Shown here: piece by piece, positions 7,411-15,950 of the stretch
Position numbering within the stretch: the first letter of the stretch is position 1
Layout of the letters: each line of letters opens with the position of its first letter
Source: an uncultured Verrucomicrobiota bacterium
GTDB taxonomy: Bacteria; Verrucomicrobiota; Kiritimatiellia; RFP12; UBA1067
DNA: 21,227 nt
Direction of reading: 5' to 3'
NCBI GenBank assembly: GCA_946543025.1
Contig: CAMNLN010000017.1
Coordinates: forward strand, 1-21,227
Notes under the pieces: generated by a model
Seen by the model: the letters and a program-made list of their open reading frames with translations, nothing else
Told to the model about the DNA's origin: nothing
The model's database searches: none
Position numbers and translations under genes: made by a program

Positions 7411-7443
7411 TCACTCCATCGGCTTGATCATGAGTTCGATGAA
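7411..7443 (-). pseudogene. Ten-codon relic of an Eco57I-type enzyme C-terminus
   Basis: On the minus strand it reads FIELMIKPME followed by TGA, while the large R-M enzyme ends FIESMIKPME followed by TAA. The DNA at 7413-7443 matches 10283-10313 at 29 of 31 positions. The frame is closed by TAG immediately upstream, so nothing else of the gene survives. The GGAG within ATGGAGTGA now serves as the ribosome-binding site of ORF B. Confidence 0.75.
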
Positions 7444-7515
7444 CTAGGAAGGATTTTTTCCGGGTTGCTCCCTTATTCGGAAACTTCTTCTCACAGCCCC
7501 TCGCCAAGTTTCACT

Positions 7516-8172
7516 CTAATTTCCTGCTTCCCGCTCTTTGCGGATGTCGTCAAGGATTTTGCCGTTGTATGTGAAGTAGAGCGTTCCCTGAACTGGATGG
7601 TCGCAGCCAAGGAGCTGCTTTGCGAGTGCAGACAGAGAAGTTGTTTCGCTGTCAAATCTGACGTGGCGATCATCGACGACGACTGCCCTTTTGCTCGCAT
7701 CATTCACAAACACGACCTCTGCCCCGGCGCTGATTCCGCACATACTAAACCGGAACGGCCCTCGCCGCGCCGCATCCTGCACCTCACGCGCCGTGTTCTC
7801 GTCTTCGATTTCGTGTCCCTCCGGCTTCATGCGCTTCAGGCGGTCGGTCGTGCCGCTGACCTTCGCAATGCACTCCAGAAGATGGTAGGCATCCTCCGCC
7901 GACATCGCATAGAACTCCTTTACGCGCTTCTTGCCGTCAAAGTTCTCAATCGTCCGCAAGTCGGGATTGATGCTGTCGATGATGGCGTGAAGGTCCCTGT
8001 CAGTCAGTTCGCTTTCGACATCATACACCGCATATGCCCGGAACGCATACGGAATCGTCTCGCTGCGATTCAGCTGCTTAAGCCGCTTCTCCAGATCCTG
8101 CGCATACCCAATCTTGACATATTGAGGAAACGCCGGATTCGTCAGAATGTAGATAACGCCTTTTTGCTTCAT
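7516..8172 (-). CDS. GIY-YIG nuclease with RAMA/DUF4357-like C-terminus
   Basis: The 218-residue product starts with a GIY-YIG fold of the T5orf172 kind: GVIYILTN (5-12), YVKIGYAQDLEKRLKQL (18-34, with the expected Arg at 30), ELTDRDLHAIID (about 56-67) and KEFYAM. After a helical spacer, residues about 150-215 (AEVVFVNDASKRAVVVDD, then TTSLSALAKQLLG, then GTLYFTYNGKILDDIRKE) resemble RAMA or DUF4357 domains, which accompany methylases and restriction nucleases. ATG 8172 has AAAGG about 10 nt upstream. It follows the GHKL-ATPase gene by 62 bp on the same strand. It is probably a DNA endonuclease in a restriction context; whether it acts with the GHKL protein is inference. Confidence 0.85.
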   Translation of the reverse strand: MKQKGVIYILTNPAFPQYVKIGYAQDLEKRLKQLNRSETIPYAFRAYAVYDVESELTDRDLHAIIDSINPDLRTIENFDGKKRVKEFYAMSAEDAYHLLECIAKVSGTTDRLKRMKPEGHEIEDENTAREVQDAARRGPFRFSMCGISAGAEVVFVNDASKRAVVVDDRHVRFDSETTSLSALAKQLLGCDHPVQGTLYFTYNGKILDDIRKEREAGN

Positions 8173-8234
8173 ACTACAACGCCTTTCTTGTAGGAAACAT
8201 TAATCGCCAGTTCGCAATCTTTACCCCTTTAAAA

Positions 8235-10253
8235 CTATGTGCATTTAACCCCAAGCTTGTCAAAGAAAGCAAAATTACGTTTCCGGGCATCAATGGCAAT
8301 CTGGTCAAGGTTGACTAAATATATACTCGCATTTAAATTCCTGTTGTAGTAGTAATACGCAAACCCGCCATGCACTTTTGCATAATCATTCTCTTCTGCC
8401 CAATCATGAATGGGTTTCGTAAAATCACAAATGGCATAGCACAAGAATTGAGTGTCTTCTTGTGAAATGTGGATAGGTCGCCCATGATCGACCAAGACAT
8501 GCTTGCTTTCGCGTATTTGGCGAAGCATTCTCTGCACTTGTTCTGGCGGCTTCTCGTCTCTGTAATTTGTACGATTAGGTTTTTTAAACTCTATTATCGA
8601 AACAGTCCTTGCAACGCGCGTGTCTGGATCTACATCAGCAAAGGCAACAATATCTGGTCTATCGGCAGAATCACTGTCCATAAACTCACGGATTTCCTTA
8701 TCCGACATGGCGCATGCGTGGAAGGCCAACCTATCATCAATAAGCCACAGATTATGATTATCTAATCCGATAACATCCGAATCAGTTCGTCTTGGGAAAA
8801 TTATATCATGCAATATCTCCTCGTCTACATAACTTCCATCTGGTCGTGATGCAATCTTCTTCTTAAACAATTCTATGACAAACTTTCTATATGTCACGTA
8901 TGCGGCAAGGTTGTCTTTTTGGAAATCATCATACTTTTCCGCCAGTTCTTTTATGATCTCTTCACTTCCATTAAACGATTCCGCCTGCGTTTTCAACAAC
9001 TTCTCACTATTCCGCCTGATTTCAAATTCCACCTTGCCCTTATGATGATACAGCACTTCATCTATCTTCTCATCCGACGAATTTGGATCTATCTCCTCTA
9101 ATGCCTCAGGACAGTATTTAACAACGGCTCGCAATGCCGGATTCTTTTCCGCGACATATCCCTCAACAAGCTCTTTGCGTTTTGTTTGCAGAGAGTCCAA
9201 GTATGGTTTTAAATACTGTCTTGCATGTGTAACAACCGCTTCTTCAATCGAACTACGCCCAATAGGTGCCTCCGCGTCTAGCGGTGCCGATTCTTCTGGT
9301 ATGGTAAAATCATCTCGCGTCGGCAATACATGCGAATCCAAATATGTACCAGTCACATAAACTGCATACACAAACTTTTTCCCCTTTTCATCAAATTGGA
9401 TCGTCGTGCCCAATCGCTTTCCTATATCGCATGTAGTCACTTCCCGTGAATCTGCACAAAACACCAAGCGATGCATTTGTGCATTGGTTCCATACAGCTT
9501 CACTTCTGTCAAAGTAAAGTGTTCTTTTCCCACATCAATCCTATCCGTCGTTATCTGCGGCTTGATGTCGTCATTGAACATCTGAGCTAGTAAGCACGAA
9601 TTCTCGTTCGAATCGTCCATCACGACAATATCAGGGACCTTATTTGCAAGGAATGAAACCAGACAATGCTCCAGAATCCTTTGTGCAATTTTTTCCGTCG
9701 TCCTATAGGCTGCCGGGAGATCGCGGTAGACAGGCTTAAAGTTATTCAGAGAGACAATTGTCTGAATCGGCGTCTTTTCCTCTACTTCAACAGGGGAAGA
9801 ATCCTTTATGCCATGCTGCAACGAAAATTCTATCTCGCGTTGCTTCTTCTTACCATTCGTATCCTCATATACGCTTGAAATCCTTATGTCGTCAAACGCT
9901 TTCAGCCAAGTAAAACGACCAATCCCTTTTCCTCCGCGAGCAGCTTTTTGCTTAGATGCCATAAGCTTAAATGACGCCATGTTTTCATCTGTAAAACCGA
10001 TTCCATTATCTATGACTTGAAAACCCAATATTGTCGGCTCACGTCGTGTCCCATCCTTAAAGTCAAACTCTCGTTGTGGTGCTCTTTTGATTATGACCCT
10101 GATCGTTCCCTTGTCATACTTTCCTTGGAATCTATCTTCAATAGCCTGAATTGAATTCACCAGTGCCTCAAAAAGCGGCATTAGTGGTTTCGACTTAAAA
10201 TCTCGAATAAGAGCAACTACACCCTCAAGTTCGCTTGTTATTTGACTTGCCAT
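8235..10253 (-). CDS. GHKL (Hsp90/MutL-like) ATPase with C-terminal PD-(D/E)XK-like domain
   Basis: The 672-residue product begins with a Bergerat-fold ATP site: FEALVNSIQAIED (28-40, N-box Asn33), VIDNGIGF (80-87) and GGKGIGRFTWLKAF (107-120). The middle is a transducer-like region followed by a helical segment. The C-terminal part has RPDIVAF (Asp534) and SIIEFKKP (Glu555-x-Lys557), spaced as in PD-(D/E)XK nucleases. MutL/MORC-like GHKL ATPases linked to restriction systems are known as a class. The start at ATG 10253 has AAGGAG at 7 nt. It begins 27 bp after the R-M enzyme stop, so it is probably co-transcribed. Composition differs: bases 9001-9060 are 25/60 G+C against 40/60 for 11701-11760 in the neighbouring gene, suggesting separate acquisition. 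Function as an ATP-controlled anti-phage nuclease is inference. Confidence 0.88.
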   Translation of the reverse strand: MASQITSELEGVVALIRDFKSKPLMPLFEALVNSIQAIEDRFQGKYDKGTIRVIIKRAPQREFDFKDGTRREPTILGFQVIDNGIGFTDENMASFKLMASKQKAARGGKGIGRFTWLKAFDDIRISSVYEDTNGKKKQREIEFSLQHGIKDSSPVEVEEKTPIQTIVSLNNFKPVYRDLPAAYRTTEKIAQRILEHCLVSFLANKVPDIVVMDDSNENSCLLAQMFNDDIKPQITTDRIDVGKEHFTLTEVKLYGTNAQMHRLVFCADSREVTTCDIGKRLGTTIQFDEKGKKFVYAVYVTGTYLDSHVLPTRDDFTIPEESAPLDAEAPIGRSSIEEAVVTHARQYLKPYLDSLQTKRKELVEGYVAEKNPALRAVVKYCPEALEEIDPNSSDEKIDEVLYHHKGKVEFEIRRNSEKLLKTQAESFNGSEEIIKELAEKYDDFQKDNLAAYVTYRKFVIELFKKKIASRPDGSYVDEEILHDIIFPRRTDSDVIGLDNHNLWLIDDRLAFHACAMSDKEIREFMDSDSADRPDIVAFADVDPDTRVARTVSIIEFKKPNRTNYRDEKPPEQVQRMLRQIRESKHVLVDHGRPIHISQEDTQFLCYAICDFTKPIHDWAEENDYAKVHGGFAYYYYNRNLNASIYLVNLDQIAIDARKRNFAFFDKLGVKCT

Positions 10254-10280
10254 TTTAAACTCCTTTCTTACAAAACTTCC

Positions 10281-10538
10281 TTACTCCATCGGCTTGATCA
10301 TGGATTCGATGAATTTCTGCTCGGCTTCGGTGAGCCCGTACTTGGCGTAGAGCTGCTGGTCGATGTCGGAGATCGGCTTGGCCCAATCGATGTCGGATGA
10401 CGCTGAGAAGTCCTGAAGAGGAACGAAGGCATACACATCACGCGTCGCGTGTTGAGTCGCCTTCCGAAGGGAAACCAGAAAACGAACGAACCGCGTCCGC
10501 AAATAGCTCGCCAAGTTTTCCGCTTCGGACCGTTTTTT
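10281..10538 (-). pseudogene. Out-of-frame C-terminus of the Eco57I-type R-M enzyme
   Basis: This segment continues the large enzyme in the frame one base away. It reads RSEAENLASYLRTRF, FLVSLRKATQHATRDVYAF and VPLQDF, then YAKYGLTEAEQKFIESMI, which is the family's normal carboxyl end. It has no start of its own. Reading six instead of seven A residues at the slip site joins HFKK to RSEAEN without loss. If the frameshift is real, the last about 85 residues are missing from the main product and are replaced by about 30 unrelated ones. Confidence 0.8.
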
Positions 10539-13500
10539 TGAAATGTCCCGCAACGAGATACGTTTCCGTGCAAGCTGTTTGGGGGCCGGCAAGAATGGGG
10601 TCAGAGAGGAACTTCGTTTCCACCGCGGCACTTGTCCCCTGCACGGCCGTCATCAGGACTTTCCACTCGTTAACCCATTTTGCGTTGGCGGTGATGGCCG
10701 AACGACTGACCCATGAAACCGTTTGATTGCCATAAAGCTTGACGGGGTTTGAAATGCCATCATCAGATTCAGTTCCCTTGAAAAAAGTACGCAGACCAAA
10801 TGGCTTTGATGACGAAACCGTTTCATCCATCGTTTTTTCGTTTTGTGTTCGGACTTTTCGAAGGATCGGGACTGCCTCGTTGCGACGCACAAGAATGTCA
10901 AATTCATCGAGGCGGCGCTTGACGGATTGTCCGACAGGTTTTCCGCCTTGCATGGTCGAGACGGAACACGGGCCATCGTACTCTTCGTCGAAATGGAAAT
11001 AGGAGATGCCGCCGCGAATCTTCACGGCGTCAAAAGGTTCGTAGAGATTTGGATAGTCCACCAGCGTCCGAAGGTGGTTACCAGAGAGCATCCGGGAACG
11101 GAAGTCATCAAGCCCCTTTCCCCCGGAGAACCAGCGGGATGGTGTGACGAACGAGGAATGTCGCGCCAGCTCCGTTCCCAATTCGACGGCCTTGTCGTAC
11201 ACCGGGCTGGCGGAAGCCGCAAAACCACCATCGTCTTCCTGATACGGCGGATTGGAAATCACGAGGCCGATTTTCTTGCACATGGTCTGTTCTCCCTCGG
11301 CGACCTCGTCGCCGATTGCAATTGTTTCGAAGTCTTTGTTCTGGGTGAGAAGGCGCTTGATGTTATCGTAGTCAAGCGTCTTGCCATCTTCCTTCCTGAT
11401 TTTGAGCAGGTCGTAGGTCGTCATGTTCTCGGGCCGGGCGACGCACGTCACGTCCAGTCCGAGGAGTTCGTACACCTTGCGCGTGAATTCGTAGGTGACG
11501 CCGCACATCGGGATAGCGAGGATCGACTGCGCGAGGGCGTCCGACGAGAGGCCGACGTCCGGCTCGGCGCAGCGGCGGACGACGGCGATGGCGAATTCGC
11601 CCATCTTGGCCGCGAGGTCGAGAATCTTCTTGCCGGACTCCACCAGCGCCTTCAGCTCCGCGCCGGGGATCTGCCGCACCATGTCGTAGGCGATGTTCGG
11701 CGGGGTGACGATCTTCGCCTCGCCGAGGCGTCCGAACTTGCGCATGGCGACGATGGCCTTCCGGACCGCCTCCGGGGTGTCCTTGTAGTCCTCGCCAAGG
11801 TCGATGTCCTGCGTCTCGTTGGCGAGACGGTCGAGGTTCTGGATCTTGTAGTCCAGCTTCTGGAGGGTCTGCCACCCGACCTTGCTCCGGTAGCGTTCGA
11901 GCAGGCCCCTTCCAAGCCCGAGGTGCCGCGCGATCCGCCTGTTGTTCTCGCTCTTGTCGATGACCGCGAGGATTTCGTCGAGAGAATGGACGCGCTCGGG
12001 CACGAGGAAGGAATAGAAGACGATGAGGGAATGGAGCGTCTTGATGCGCCGGTCGCGCTTCTTCTGCTCCTCCTCCGAATCGCCGGACGCGGAATCCGCC
12101 GCCTTGCCGGCGTTGCCGCCGCCTTCACCCTCCGCGTCGCCGGTTTCCGCGTCGCCTGTGTCGGCGTCCGTCTCCTCGCCGGCGTGCGGCGCGATTGTCA
12201 GGCCCTCCTTGCTGCCGAGTTCCGGCAGGCCGTCGATGAAATGGGCAAGCTTCGGATCGTCGTGGACCGATCGGTCCACCGGTATCTCCTCGACCTCCTC
12301 GGCGACGCCGCGCGTACTGGAATACTGGCTGATGGCGGCCATCACGTCGGAGGCCTCGACGCGGTGTATCCGGTCCTTGTTGAAGAGGACGATGGGGGAA
12401 ACCGCGAGCTCCCGCGCGACGCGCTTCTCGAGCTCCCGGTTGCCGTTCGCGTCGGTGTTGACGTTGTAGGCCTGCGCGCGGGCCTCTTGCAGGCGGAACA
12501 TCCGCGCGGGATCGAAGTCGACGAGGAGCGTCTGCGGCTTCATGTTGAACTTGACGATCCGCCCCTTTCCGTCGTCCATGACGCGGATGAAGCTCGACTG
12601 CAGGCGGAAGACGGCCTGGTCGTATTCCTGCGGGGACGAGGTGTCCTTGAGGAAGAGCATCGTGTCCCATTCGGGGACCGTGCTTCCGGTGAGCATGCGG
12701 TTGACCGTGAGCGTGAGCGTCTTGACGCCCTTCCTCTCGCAATCCGAGATCGTATTCACCACGTCGGCGATCTTGACGAAGCCCTTCTTGACCTTCGTGC
12801 CGGAGATGTTGACGACCCTGTATTCGCCCAGCTTGCCGAAGGTCCCCCTGTATTTCCGGTTGCGCGGATCGAGGAGGGCTTCCAGGGCGTCGCAGGAGGT
12901 GCAATACGGCAGGACGCAGACGATGTGGTGGCACATCTGGCCCTTCTCGATCTTCTCGTACTTCAGGAACGGGAGAATCCCTGGTTCGTCCACGGCGCCG
13001 CCGATCGCCCGGAGCAGGTCGACGACCTCCCGCTCGTGGACGAATTTCCGGTGGAGGCGCTGGGGACTCGAGTCCTTCTCCATGCTCATCGGCCGGAACA
13101 GCTCGCGGAAACGGCTCGTCTTGCCGGCCGCCTCCAGCTCCTCGAGCTTCTTGCGGGCGGACTCGTTGAGGTTGAAGGCGAAGCGGACCATCTGCGGGAA
13201 GCCGTAGTATGGGTTGTCCCACTCCTCGTGCGGGACAGGAAGACCGCTGTCGTCCGCGATTTCCCTGCCGTCCTTGTCGACCTTGTTCCTACCAACGTAG
13301 TCCTCGTTCCACTTCTGCTGCGCGTCGAGGATGTCCGTGAACTGGCAGAAGGAAACGATGTCCTCCTTCTGGAATTCGCTCCCCATCAGGATGCGGTAGG
13401 GGGTGCCGGAGAGGTGGAGCCGGACTTTCGCATCGAGCGACTTGACGGCCTTGGCCGCGTCCGCGGCGTCGGCCTCTTCGGAGGCGTCCGCATTCGCGTA

Positions 13501-14451
13501 TTTCGCGGGGACGCGCAGCGCCGCGCCGTATTCCTCGGCGCGGGCGGCGAAGTGGGTCTCGTCGATGACGAGAAGGTCGATCGGATTCGCGAAAATCTGC
13601 TCGTGGCGCGGCTTGATCGAGTCGCCCTGAAGGTCTTGAAGCGTCGCGAAAAGCACCACCCTGTGGCCGGCCGCCAGTTCTTCGGTGACGCGGGTGTACT
13701 TGGCGTCGAGGTCCTTTCGCGAAAGAAAGACGTATTCGTTGCGGAAGTCCGTGAAACCAAGGACCGTGTTCCGCCATTCGCGCGCCACGTCCGCCTTGCC
13801 GGAAACGACCACGACGAAGCGGGCGTCCAGTTCCCTCGCGCACTGGAGCGACGTCACCGTCTTGCCGAAGCGCATGACGGCGTACATCAGGAGGTTCGCG
13901 CGTCCCGCGCCAACGGCCGTCTTGAAGCGCTCGACCGCCTCCCCCTGGTTCGGGCGAAGCTTCAAAGCGACGGGAGTCGGCTCCGGTTCGTCTTCGGCGT
14001 CCCTGCCGATGTCCTTGACGCTGTAGAACGAGTACTTGCCCGTGGAATGAGCGTGGTCGTCCCGGATGTCCGCGAGAGCCTCTTCGACGTGTTCCCTGCG
14101 GGCGTCGAGGAAGAACTCGTTCGAAAAATAGAGGTCCTTGCCGCCCGCGATGGCGTCCAGCGCCGATTTGTCCAGGCGGATCAGACTCTTGCCGTCCTGC
14201 AGATACTGGTGAACCGAGTAGTCGCGGAAGAACACCTTGTCGTCGAGGACGGCGGGCCAGTCCCAGACGTCGCGGGCCGCTTCGATGGCGAAATGCCTCT
14301 GCCATTCGGCGATCCGCACGGGGACGGGGCGATAGGTGTCGCCCACCTTGAGGTAGCGGGGGACGGTGGCCGTGAGAAACGCATAGATGCGCGGCTCGAC
14401 GCGGCCGACGATGATCTCGTCCAGCGGCTTGGTGTCGGGAAGGTCGCTCAT
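10438..14451 (-). CDS. GIY-YIG-like / SF2 helicase / Eco57I-type methylase fusion (R-M enzyme), frameshifted at the 3' end
   Basis: The 1337-residue ORF combines restriction, translocation and methylation. Residues about 18-130 resemble a T5orf172 GIY-YIG nuclease (IYAF, YLKVGDTYRPVPVRIAEW, DYSVHQYL, NEFF). The SF2 helicase core has AVMRFGKTVTS (191-201, Walker A), DETH (297-300) and LSGTPYR (347-353). The methylase part has ILDLAAKMGEF (943-953, SAM-binding motif) and NPPY (1067-1070, adenine-methylase catalytic motif). The ATG overlaps the stop of the AlbA_2 gene by 4 bp. From residue 1306 the frame is wrong: family-like sequence continues one frame over (10281-10538) past an A7 run. G+C falls sharply in the last quarter (bases 10741-10800: 26/60, against 40/60 at 11701-11760), around the target-recognition region. 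It could be an active phase-variable enzyme, a pseudogene, or a sequencing indel. Confidence 0.92.
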   Translation of the reverse strand: MSDLPDTKPLDEIIVGRVEPRIYAFLTATVPRYLKVGDTYRPVPVRIAEWQRHFAIEAARDVWDWPAVLDDKVFFRDYSVHQYLQDGKSLIRLDKSALDAIAGGKDLYFSNEFFLDARREHVEEALADIRDDHAHSTGKYSFYSVKDIGRDAEDEPEPTPVALKLRPNQGEAVERFKTAVGAGRANLLMYAVMRFGKTVTSLQCARELDARFVVVVSGKADVAREWRNTVLGFTDFRNEYVFLSRKDLDAKYTRVTEELAAGHRVVLFATLQDLQGDSIKPRHEQIFANPIDLLVIDETHFAARAEEYGAALRVPAKYANADASEEADAADAAKAVKSLDAKVRLHLSGTPYRILMGSEFQKEDIVSFCQFTDILDAQQKWNEDYVGRNKVDKDGREIADDSGLPVPHEEWDNPYYGFPQMVRFAFNLNESARKKLEELEAAGKTSRFRELFRPMSMEKDSSPQRLHRKFVHEREVVDLLRAIGGAVDEPGILPFLKYEKIEKGQMCHHIVCVLPYCTSCDALEALLDPRNRKYRGTFGKLGEYRVVNISGTKVKKGFVKIADVVNTISDCERKGVKTLTLTVNRMLTGSTVPEWDTMLFLKDTSSPQEYDQAVFRLQSSFIRVMDDGKGRIVKFNMKPQTLLVDFDPARMFRLQEARAQAYNVNTDANGNRELEKRVARELAVSPIVLFNKDRIHRVEASDVMAAISQYSSTRGVAEEVEEIPVDRSVHDDPKLAHFIDGLPELGSKEGLTIAPHAGEETDADTGDAETGDAEGEGGGNAGKAADSASGDSEEEQKKRDRRIKTLHSLIVFYSFLVPERVHSLDEILAVIDKSENNRRIARHLGLGRGLLERYRSKVGWQTLQKLDYKIQNLDRLANETQDIDLGEDYKDTPEAVRKAIVAMRKFGRLGEAKIVTPPNIAYDMVRQIPGAELKALVESGKKILDLAAKMGEFAIAVVRRCAEPDVGLSSDALAQSILAIPMCGVTYEFTRKVYELLGLDVTCVARPENMTTYDLLKIRKEDGKTLDYDNIKRLLTQNKDFETIAIGDEVAEGEQTMCKKIGLVISNPPYQEDDGGFAASASPVYDKAVELGTELARHSSFVTPSRWFSGGKGLDDFRSRMLSGNHLRTLVDYPNLYEPFDAVKIRGGISYFHFDEEYDGPCSVSTMQGGKPVGQSVKRRLDEFDILVRRNEAVPILRKVRTQNEKTMDETVSSSKPFGLRTFFKGTESDDGISNPVKLYGNQTVSWVSRSAITANAKWVNEWKVLMTAVQGTSAAVETKFLSDPILAGPQTACTETYLVAGHFKKTVRSGKLGELFADAVRSFSGFPSEGDSTRDA
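10533..10539 (-). other. A7 homopolymer at the frameshift site
   Basis: Seven T on the plus strand (seven A in the mRNA) sit where the methylase reading frame changes. Removing one base restores the family C-terminus exactly. The context on the coding strand is CATTTC, then the A run, then CGGTCC. Confidence 0.8.
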
Positions 14452-15950
14452 TTCCCGGCTCCTTCCCGCTGTGATGGCGACGGCAGCGGCTCACTCCGCC
14501 GCCCTTTCCCCTGAAGGACCTCCCAGTGTCCGCGGGTGCCGCCGACGCGGCGAATGTGCCCACTATCCTTCAAAACCTTGACTGCTCTATCAATCGTCGC
14601 ACGGGAAACATTGCAGATTCGAGCCATCTCGGGAATCGTGGATTTTGGATTTTGGCTCAAAACCAAGACGATGCGCTGATTCACAGCATTCACCTCATGA
14701 TTCGCCTCATTCACCTCATTTATCTCACAATTCCCCTCATTTGCCGCGCGATTGTCCTCATTGTCTGCGCTAGCGGCATTTCGGAATACGTTTACCCGCA
14801 CGTCGACTCCGCCGTCTTCCAGTTGAAGTGGCTTCGCCCCGTAGGCGGCTAGCTCTTCGGACACGCGGCGCAGGCCGCTGCCCCATTGCTCGATCACGTT
14901 CATGTAGTTGAGCGCCTCGGCAAGAGCATGGTTGCGGATTTTCGACCGCCCCGCAAGCACCTTCTCGACCGTGAGCCCGCGCGGCAGACCTCCCGGCGAA
15001 GTGATCTCCACGCGCGTGTCGTAGACGGCGACGAAGATCGGCGCGTCATGCTCGAAGTAATTGCGATGGGCAAAGGCATTGATCACGAGTTCGCGCAAGG
15101 CATCCGGCGGCAGTTCGTAGAGATCCCTGCGCTGGATGCCCTCGAACACGCAACCCATGTTGATCTTGGACAGAATGTACTTGTGCGTTTCTTCGATCTG
15201 CTCGTAGATGGGGCCGGTGAATTCGCGGCGGTCGACGAAAACGGCCTTCGAATCCCCCTTGAACACACCGCATTTTACGCGCGTCTCAAACGCCTTGTCG
15301 CCGGTCAGCAACGCATACGTGTTGGATGCGATCCAACGGTTCCTCACCTTGGAAATGACACCCCATGCCTGAAGCTGGTTGGGCGTGATCTTCTTGACCG
15401 TCTTGCGCTCCGACTCGCTTCTGGCGTTGTTGCGCGCGATGCGGTACATGCTGGCGCACAGCGCGGCAATTCGGGCCTCCGTGATTTTCGCATTCGGGCA
15501 GGGCTCGCTGTCGAAACTGCGTCCTTCGGCATCCAAGGCGAGTTCATGTCGCGTCGCATCGTCCGCGCGTTGCGTCGTGGCGCCGATGCGGACATAGACT
15601 CCGTCCTTGTCGCCTTCCGCTTTGAGGAAATAGGGGCATCGCGATCCCGCCAGCACGTCGAGGACGATTACAGACTTTCCGCCAACATCCTCGATTCCGA
15701 TGTCGATGGGCACGCGCGGAGAACAGGCATTGCAGATGGAATCCGCGATCCCGTCCATCTCCGCAAAGACCCGCGATTTGTCGATTCCCGGCACTGATCC
15801 ATCGTTTGCGACGCCAAAAAGAATCGTGCCGCCCTTTCCATTGGCAAAGGCAATCACGGTCTTGAGATACTTAACTCTATCTTCATTCGGCATGCGCTTA
15901 AACTCAAGATCGTATCCTTCACCTTGTCTGATCGTCTCCTGAATGGTCAT
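14448..15950 (-). CDS. AlbA_2 (Schlafen AAA_4) / RecG-like protein with winged-helix C-terminus, in the R-M operon
   Basis: The 500-residue product starts with AlbA_2: GYDLEFKRMPNE (12-23) and FANGKGGTILFGVANDG (35-51). The RecG-like ATP-binding region has LRELVINAFAHRNYFEH and IEQWGSGLRRVSEEL. A low-complexity linker built on N-E-V-N units follows, then a winged helix (STIPEMARICNVSRATIDRA, HIRRVGGTRGHWEVL). The ATGA overlaps at both ends (15947-15950 and 14448-14451) place it inside the methylase/restriction operon, and such nesting points to a regulatory or accessory role for the R-M enzymes. The start at ATG 15950 has no strong ribosome-binding site of its own, as expected for coupled translation. 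It shares architecture but not close sequence with the AlbA_2 protein at 4282-5847. Confidence 0.9.
   Translation of the reverse strand: MTIQETIRQGEGYDLEFKRMPNEDRVKYLKTVIAFANGKGGTILFGVANDGSVPGIDKSRVFAEMDGIADSICNACSPRVPIDIGIEDVGGKSVIVLDVLAGSRCPYFLKAEGDKDGVYVRIGATTQRADDATRHELALDAEGRSFDSEPCPNAKITEARIAALCASMYRIARNNARSESERKTVKKITPNQLQAWGVISKVRNRWIASNTYALLTGDKAFETRVKCGVFKGDSKAVFVDRREFTGPIYEQIEETHKYILSKINMGCVFEGIQRRDLYELPPDALRELVINAFAHRNYFEHDAPIFVAVYDTRVEITSPGGLPRGLTVEKVLAGRSKIRNHALAEALNYMNVIEQWGSGLRRVSEELAAYGAKPLQLEDGGVDVRVNVFRNAASADNEDNRAANEGNCEINEVNEANHEVNAVNQRIVLVLSQNPKSTIPEMARICNVSRATIDRAVKVLKDSGHIRRVGGTRGHWEVLQGKGRRSEPLPSPSQREGAGK
14681..14765. repeat. Imperfect repeat encoding the N-E-V-N linker
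   Basis: Variants of ATTCACCTCAT recur six or seven times here. On the minus strand they encode NEDN, NEGN, NEVN, NEAN, HEVN and AVN units between the RecG-like and winged-helix parts of the AlbA_2 protein. Confidence 0.7.

Noticed and set aside
10843..14514. A 1223-codon open frame on the plus strand opposite the R-M enzyme
   Set aside because: It is the antisense shadow of a GC-rich gene: long runs of V, R, D, E and L, no recognisable domain, and the minus-strand product carries clear helicase and methylase motifs.
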